Origin: Psilocybe azurescens
Taxonomy: Eukaryota > Basidiomycota > Agaricomycetes > Agaricales > Agrocybaceae
Reading direction: 5' to 3'
Assembly (NCBI GenBank): GCA_023853785.1
Contig: JAJIRX010000244.1
Coordinates: 88,879-152,878 of the forward strand
DNA: 64,000 nt
The notes below the pieces were generated by a model. That model saw only the letters and a program-made list of their open reading frames with translations. It did not search any database and had not been told where the DNA came from. Both the position numbers and the translations under genes were made by a program. Shown here piece by piece: positions 58,531 through 64,000 of the stretch; the first letter of the stretch is position 1, and each line of letters opens with the position of its first letter.

Positions 58531-58854
58531 TTTAAGTGCAAAAATTAATATATATATGTACTTGTATGCAGATAATATATTTTATCAACACAATACCATT
58601 AATTTTTCATGTATAGGGTGTAAATCAGTCATGAAGCATTGAAGATAGAGTTGCTAACAATGCTTTTGATCAAATTAAAATTCCAATGAAACTTACCAAA
58701 GTTGCTCTTCTGTATTGCATTGTTGTTTGTGGTGAGATATTTGCTGCAGAGTGTGCTTGCAGCTTAACACTTCAATCAAATTTTACAATGACTAGTTTGT
58801 CACTGGGAAGGGAAGCTTGCGCTTTTAATAATCACACTACACAAAATTAGTGTT

Positions 58855-59320
58855 TGAAAGTCCAGTTCAGTTCAGTCTTTTGGCCAAATTTTGTAAGACC
58901 CAGACCAAGACCGGTCCATCTTTGTCCTAGGACCTCAAAAACTGGACTGAGCTGCTTAAGACTGGTCTTTGCAGTCCTTTGCAGTCCTGGACCAGTCTTG
59001 GTCTTAACCAGTCTTAACCAGTTTTAACCAGTATTACACCTAAAAATATGCAAAGTTATAGAGATAATAATTGTAGAAGTAATTTATAGCTTTAGAACAA
59101 TCTCAAAAAAATAATATTCTGTTAAAATTTGACAATTCTATGAAAATATTTTGCAAATTCTACCCTTTTAACAAAATTTTAACGATTTATTTAATTTCTC
59201 AGCCAAAAGTTGACCAAATATTATGGTCTTGGAGTTATTTTAAAGGAAAAAGTAGAGCTATAAAATAGCTGGTTCAGACCAGTCTGAACAGCTGAAGATG
59301 ATCTGAAATGTCTGGGGTTG
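58855..59320. repeat. Second hairpin-type repeat with CCAGTCTT words
   Basis: AGTCCAGTTCAGTTCAGTC and repeated ACCAGTCTTAACCAGTTTTA words, with partly complementary partners (CCAGACCAAGACCGGTCC; GACCAGTCTGAACAGC near 59280), suggest a decayed fold-back element. The boundaries are vague. Confidence 0.4.
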
Positions 59321-59929
59321 GACACTGATCTGTTTTTATGGTGAGGACTGTGATTTGGGGTTGAAGTCAAATATTTTGCTTGCTGATTGATGTCAAGCAA
59401 GTTACAGGGGCCTGAGAGTGGGTTTGACTTGTAAAATAGTCCCAACAATGCAACATGTTCAATGAGCAAGAAGGATGAAACAAGATGACAGGAGTGAATG
59501 GGTGGTGGCGGAGCGTGAGCAATTTTTCTGCACAACAAATATCAATGATGCTTATGATGTACAAAGAAGCAGTAGTATAGCAAGTTTTATTTTTGTGTTT
59601 GAGAGTTTTTGTTTTGGACTGGATATTTCTTGGTGCAATAAGAGAGTGACTTTGGTGTATATTTATCAGATTTTGTGGGGAAATCCAGTGTCTAAAACAG
59701 ATACAAGTTGGCTACTTTAAATACATTTTCATACACTAAATTTTATGTGCTTGGTTATTCCAAGCTTTTGGTTTTGATCATTGGAGGCGCATTGCAGCTC
59801 TGGATAATGGTTTAGTTTTCTCAGATGGTGGGTGCCATATGGATTTGCGGATACTGAGCATGTGTCTGGCTGCAGGGTGGCATGGAGTGATGTGACATGG
59901 ATGATATGTTGGGAATTAGTTGATACAAT

Positions 59930-60371
59930 TGTTACGATTTCAAGTTAGAGTCACGCAGTGTGCATAATCTAACCACCAATCGTTGTACAAGAACAAGTTC
60001 AAGTTCAAGTTGAGCAGGTTAAGCAGGTTGGATTCTCAAGAACTAGCTAAAGAATACAGTAGATGCTCCCTCGTATAAATACTATGAACTGTACAGCTAG
60101 TTGAAACGAGATCGAATGTTCATCAGCAGATGTATATAAGAATAGGAGAAACAGATCAAGTTGAAACGAGTTTGAATGTTCATCAGCAGATGTATATAAG
60201 AATAAGAGAAACAGATCAAACGTTCATCAAAAGATGTATTATAAAAGATGGAAGTGAAAGTAAAGTTCATCAGAGCGTACGATGATGTATCAATGATGTG
60301 AAAGATGACAAAGAAAAGGAAAGGAAAAGAAAAGAAAAGAGAAAAGAAAAAGAAAAAGACTTGTCATAACA
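59930..60371 (-). mobile_element. Gypsy-type 3' LTR (about 442 bp)
   Basis: The segment is bounded by TGTTACGATT and GTCATAACA, giving TGTTA/TAACA termini. It lies just past the coding region of the minus-strand gypsy element, where its downstream LTR should be. It contains an internal tandem duplication of about 70 bp (GAATGTTCATCAGCAGATG twice) and a purine tract. The related solo LTR is at 8174-8585. Confidence 0.65.
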
Positions 60372-60416
60372 TTACCCCGTACTACACTCCTTATGCCTCA
60401 GAAGGAGTGAAGTCCA

Positions 60417-61315
60417 TTACTTCAGTGGGCTCAATAGTCTCCATATGGTTCGCCTGTGGTGTTGGCGATTCCGGGCGTCAGTCGAGAAGATCCTCATCAA
60501 CTCCTCCATAATAGGGGTCTGTGTGTTGCTCGTTTTCTGGGTTATAGCTGCAGTCTCGGAAGGAATGTCCGGTGTGTATCGGTGGCAGTAGATGCATTTG
60601 AATCTGGGGCATCTTGGGCAAATATGTCCAGGTTCGCCGCATTGATAGCACGTGACCAACGACGTTGTGCTCATTGAGCAATTTGTTGTAGAAGACAAAG
60701 CGGTGGACAAGCTTCGTTGGCGAAGTTGTGGGGTTTGAGGTCGTCTAGGAGTAGGCGTAGGGATGGGAGACCTCGAGGGAGTGGAGGCAGGAGGCGAAAT
60801 CTGCGGTGAAGGTGAATTGTCAATGATTGGTGAAAATCGTACCGCTTGATGATAAGCAGGAGGGCAAGCAGGAAGGGGATGAGAAGGAACAGCGTTCTGG
60901 AAAGGGGGATCGATAAGAGAGGGTACCAACGGTTTTCGCACAGTGGGTGATCTGCTACAATATTCCCTCAGTACGTCATACATTTCTCTTTCTAATCCCC
61001 ATGATTGGAGTTGATCCAGCAAAGCCGTTGCCATGGCCTGTCGAACTTGAGATCGTTGCCTGGCAAGACGGATTTCTTGTTCTTCTTGCTGATAGGCTCT
61101 GGAAACCTTCGCTAGGTGATCAATGGCTAGGACGATGTCCGGGTCTTCAAGTATGAGCAGATCTTCTGAGCCGTTTCGTTGTCGGCGAAGAGGTCCAGGG
61201 CTTCAGGAGTTGACAGTGTTTGAGTGTAACGGGGTATGGCAGGTCGTTTGCCTTGCAGACGTGGGTTGGCAGGAGTAGAAGAGGAAGAAGCAGCGGGAGT
61301 ATCGATGAAAGACAT
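60417..61315 (-). pseudogene. Zinc-knuckle ORF downstream of gypsy pol, one frameshift
   Basis: The text starts at 61315 with MSFIDTPAASSSSTPANPRL, shifts frame near 61130, and continues through DQLQSWGLEREMYDVLREYC and a Pro/Ser-rich linker. It ends with a zinc knuckle (CYQCGEPGHICPRC) followed by a second cysteine pair (FKCIYCHRY) and a short tail. A small protein of this layout (MSF start, coiled helices, Pro-rich linker, terminal Cys knuckle) lies after pol in many Agaricomycete gypsy elements. Its role is unknown, though RNA binding is plausible. Confidence 0.65.
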
Positions 61316-61346
61316 GTTGCGTTGTTCTGGTAATTGGAGGTATGGT

Positions 61347-61651
61347 TTAGAGGTAGAACGACTTGACCTTTTTAACTACTTTGGCAATCAGTGGAAGGCG
61401 TTGATAGAGCTCTCGTTCGACCAGATTTAGTTTGAGGCATAGAGATCTGGCTTGGTGATGGGCAGCTTTAGCAGCGGCTGGGCGGTAGTTCTGTTTTGCC
61501 GTCTCCTTCCGATCAATTGTTTTGTTGTATGCGGTGAGAATTTCTCTTTGCAGTGTCTCAAGCTCTTCCACAGTCTGATCGGCCAGAGGGGTATCAAAGA
61601 TAGGGGTTTCGAGTTGGTTTGTTTCAGAGTTTCAAGTGAAAGAAGAGGCAA
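61347..61651 (-). pseudogene. Coiled-coil-like coding remnant between gypsy pol and the zinc-knuckle ORF
   Basis: The frame VEELETLQREILTAYNKTID, then KAAHHQARSLCLKLNLVERE, predicts a helical, Glu/Lys/Leu-rich segment. It is probably part of the same accessory coding region as the ORF at 60417-61315. Two overlapping frames are open, and the upper part may be shifted. Confidence 0.45.
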
Positions 61652-61690
61652 TACGTCGGAGAAGGCGAGGCATCAGGGTGGTAGCAGTGA

Positions 61691-64000
61691 TCAGAGTTTG
61701 TGTAATTGGTGGTATTCTTTAAGAGTCTTGTTGTCATCGCCGAACACGTTGTCTTTTTCCCACGTTGCTTCGGAGATAGGGAATCCTGTCCATTTGATAA
61801 GGTATTGATATTTTTGCTTTCCTTTCTTGGGTTTTTGTCCAGTCTTTCTGTGATTCAGAATGGTTTCGACTTCCCAGTGTTCTTCTTTATTTTTGATTTC
61901 GGGTGGTGGTCTAGGGAAATTCGGTCCGTATGTTTCTGTCTCGTTATATGGCATGAGTAGAGTGGCATGGAAGACGTCATGGATCTTCCATATCTTGGGT
62001 ATTTTGAGTCTGTACGTGAGAGGTCCCAAGACTTCTGTGATCGTGAACGGGCCTTCTCGCTTTGGTTTCATCTTCGAATGGTACCTCGTGGAGATGTTGC
62101 GGGAGTCTAGCCAAACTTTCGTCTCCTTTCTCGAACGGTTTGAAGGTCGATTTTCGTCAGCTCGGCTATCCTTTTGTCTTGCAAGTTCATGGGCAGCTAA
62201 CACTTCTTCTCGATCTCTCAGGAGATGTCTGACTTTTTCTTCCACAGATGGGGCTTTGGTGTTCTCGAATGTGAGTGGAATGGCCAGCGGAGACCTAACC
62301 TAGGTGAGTTCGAACGGGGTTTTGACCCTTTCGGAGTGTTTTCTGTTGTTGTGAGTGAATTATAATGTTCCAACTGACTTGTTCCAATCGGTTGGGTGTG
62401 AAGAACAATAGATGGATAGGTAGGCTTCTATTTCTTGGTTGAATCGCTAGGTGGTTCCGTCTCCTATTGGATGATAAGCCGTCGTTAATTTGGACTTGAT
62501 CCCTAAGAGTTTCATGAGTTCTTGGAAGACCTTTGCAGTGAATAGGGGTCTTGGTCTGAGATAATGCTGTCTGGGAGTCCGAATCGTTTGAAAAGATTGT
62601 CGAGTAAGAGTTGAGCTGCTCCTTCCGCCGTCAAGTGCCTCTCCTGGTTTCCCTTTCTTCCGGCAAGGTATTAAAATCACCCCTTAGTAAGCCCATGGTC
62701 TACCACAACCATGAGTGCATCCACAATCTGTCCCGCGCTGTTTTTAACCAGTGGTAAGTCGGTTAGGAAGTCCATTGAACAGTTTGCAAATGGTTGTGTA
62801 GAAGTTGGTCCGGCAATTGGCATGAAAGACGGGTGAGAGGGATTTCTGTTAATCTTGAATTGTTGACAGATTCCACAGGCTTTGACGTATTGTTTTACAA
62901 AGGATCGTAGCCCAGGCCACCAGTAATGTCTTTACTGCATTGTAAGTTTCTAGTTCTCTGGGGTGTCCTGCCGATGGTAGATCATGAAAAGATTTTACAA
63001 TTTGTTGTGTAGATTTTGGTTCTTCGGTATATATGTTTTATCTTTATAAAAGATAACATTTTTCCCATTGAATTCCTCTGTTTTCCAGTCGCCAAGATCG
63101 GTTCGTAAGTTCAATGATCCTTTTGCAATAGAGCCTTCAAGACTTCTGCAATATCTGTGTTGAATTCTTCCGAATCAATGATTTTTTGTTGTAGTTCGGT
63201 GTTGATTAGATTGACAAAAGTTCTTCTGGTAGTAGAGTCACATCTTCGTTATCATGGTCTTGTCTGGTATAAAATCTGGCCTTCTCAATAAAGCATTGGA
63301 TTGAATCATTTTCATTCCGGGCATATGGATTAGTTTCAGATCAAATTCGGATAGGTATAATGACCATCAAGCTTGCTGTCTGTTCAGGTTTCTTGGGCTT
63401 CTGAAGTAGGTCAGGTTCTTGTGGTCAGAATGGATGATCGTTGTATGTTCAGATCCTTGAATGTAGTGTCTCCATTCCTGTAATGCTCGTACAATTGCCA
63501 GGAGTTCTCGATCGTAGATTTCGTAGTTCCTTTCTGTCGCAGAAAAGGTTTTCGAAATGAATGCACATGGGTGTCTTTCACGCTACTATCGAGTTGAGTC
63601 AGAACGGCTCCAGATGCATATTTAGAGGCATCACATTTGATTTGAAATGGTTTGCTCGGGTCTGGCATAGAGAGAACCGGTTCTTCCGTGAATTGTTGTT
63701 TTAGTTCGTCGAATGCTCGTTGAGCTGCATCCGTCCATTCAAATTTCTTTGTCCTTCTTTAGGAGATCATTCAGGGTTGCGCCACCGTAGAGAACTTCCT
63801 GATGAATTTTCGGTGAAATTTAAATCCCAGGAATCCCCTGACTTGCTTTACTGTGGTGGGTGCGGGCCAGTCTCTGATTCCTTTAAGTTTTGATTGGTCC
63901 ATGGAGATACTTCCTTCTTCGACATTTCATTCCCAGATATTTGACTTTGTTGTCTGAAGACAACATTTTTCTGGTTTGAGGTATAGGTTGTTATCCTTTA
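61691..64000 (-). pseudogene. Gypsy (Ty3/chromovirus-type) pol, partial and broken; runs off the right edge
   Basis: Reading leftward from the edge: the end of reverse transcriptase ([48 protein letters not shown]), an RNase H domain (MPDPSKPFQIKCDASKYASG, near 63650), integrase pieces in several frames (about 62300-63100), then a C-terminal region (KPKREGPFTITEVLGPLTYR; VFHATLLMPYNETETYG). A chromodomain (YLIKWTGFPISEATWE) ends the gene at 61691. Such chromodomains steer integration to marked chromatin. Many frameshifts and stops between 62300 and 63600 show it is inactive. Gag and the 5' LTR would lie beyond the window. Confidence 0.88.

Noticed and set aside
1..64000. Ribosomal RNA genes or bacterial-type operons
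   Set aside because: No rRNA sequence is recognisable; genes carry short GT-AG introns and are single transcription units, so the sequence is eukaryotic.

Overview
The window looks like a transposon-dense, gene-poor stretch of a basidiomycete genome, most likely an Agaricomycete. This rests on the mix of families seen: a CxC5/CxC6 (KDZ-type) transposon protein, a PIF/Harbinger element with its Myb-like partner, an LTR gypsy element with a chromodomain and a downstream zinc-knuckle ORF, a copia element primed on the initiator-tRNA anticodon arm, and introns of about 54-60 nt. Only one convincing intact host gene is present: a small secreted protein (38195-38788, minus). A decayed MFS permease lies at 31.1-33.1 kb, and the remainder is mobile DNA or unreadable AT-rich sequence.

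Layout. 0-9 kb: decayed sequence, a diverged repeat tail (2.4-3.0 kb) and a solo gypsy-type LTR (8174-8585). 9.2-11 kb: a fold-back MITE and a broken Myb/SANT-like gene. 11.09-12.29 kb: a TIR element (E5) with a perfect 8-bp target duplication. 12.3-20.3 kb: a candidate full-length KDZ-type element (E1) holding a broken CxC5/CxC6 gene, a lysine/acid-rich partner gene, a dimeric minisatellite and dense subterminal repeats. 20.3-23.4 kb: tandem and inverted repeats, then a copia LTR and gag/protease that break off at a composite element (E2, 23408-26166). 26-30 kb: a MITE and element E6, the latter split by a 200-bp repeat. 38-39 kb: the secreted protein gene. 39115-41169 (E3) and 54872-57315 (E7) are two inverted composite copies. 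Between them lie a Tc1-like element, a satellite, and a Harbinger element that is itself interrupted by composite E4 (49711-51670). 57.5-64 kb: a Tc1-like transposase fragment and a gypsy element running off the right edge on the minus strand.

The main result is one family of TIR elements with two distinguishable ends. End A reads GTGTACTTTACAG-type and end B reads GAGGTCTTTAC. They make 8-bp target duplications and carry subterminal arrays of short palindromic words. Composite members E2, E3 and E7 are deletion derivatives of the E1 architecture, all sharing one junction. E2, E3, E7 and E4 also carry a tRNA-like Pol III module at a fixed distance (about 335-354 bp) from end B, and a hypervariable, formerly CpG-rich tandem array. 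The target duplications of E3 and E7 are swapped, which implies that the 13.7 kb between them was inverted by recombination between the two copies, unless the assembly is wrong there.
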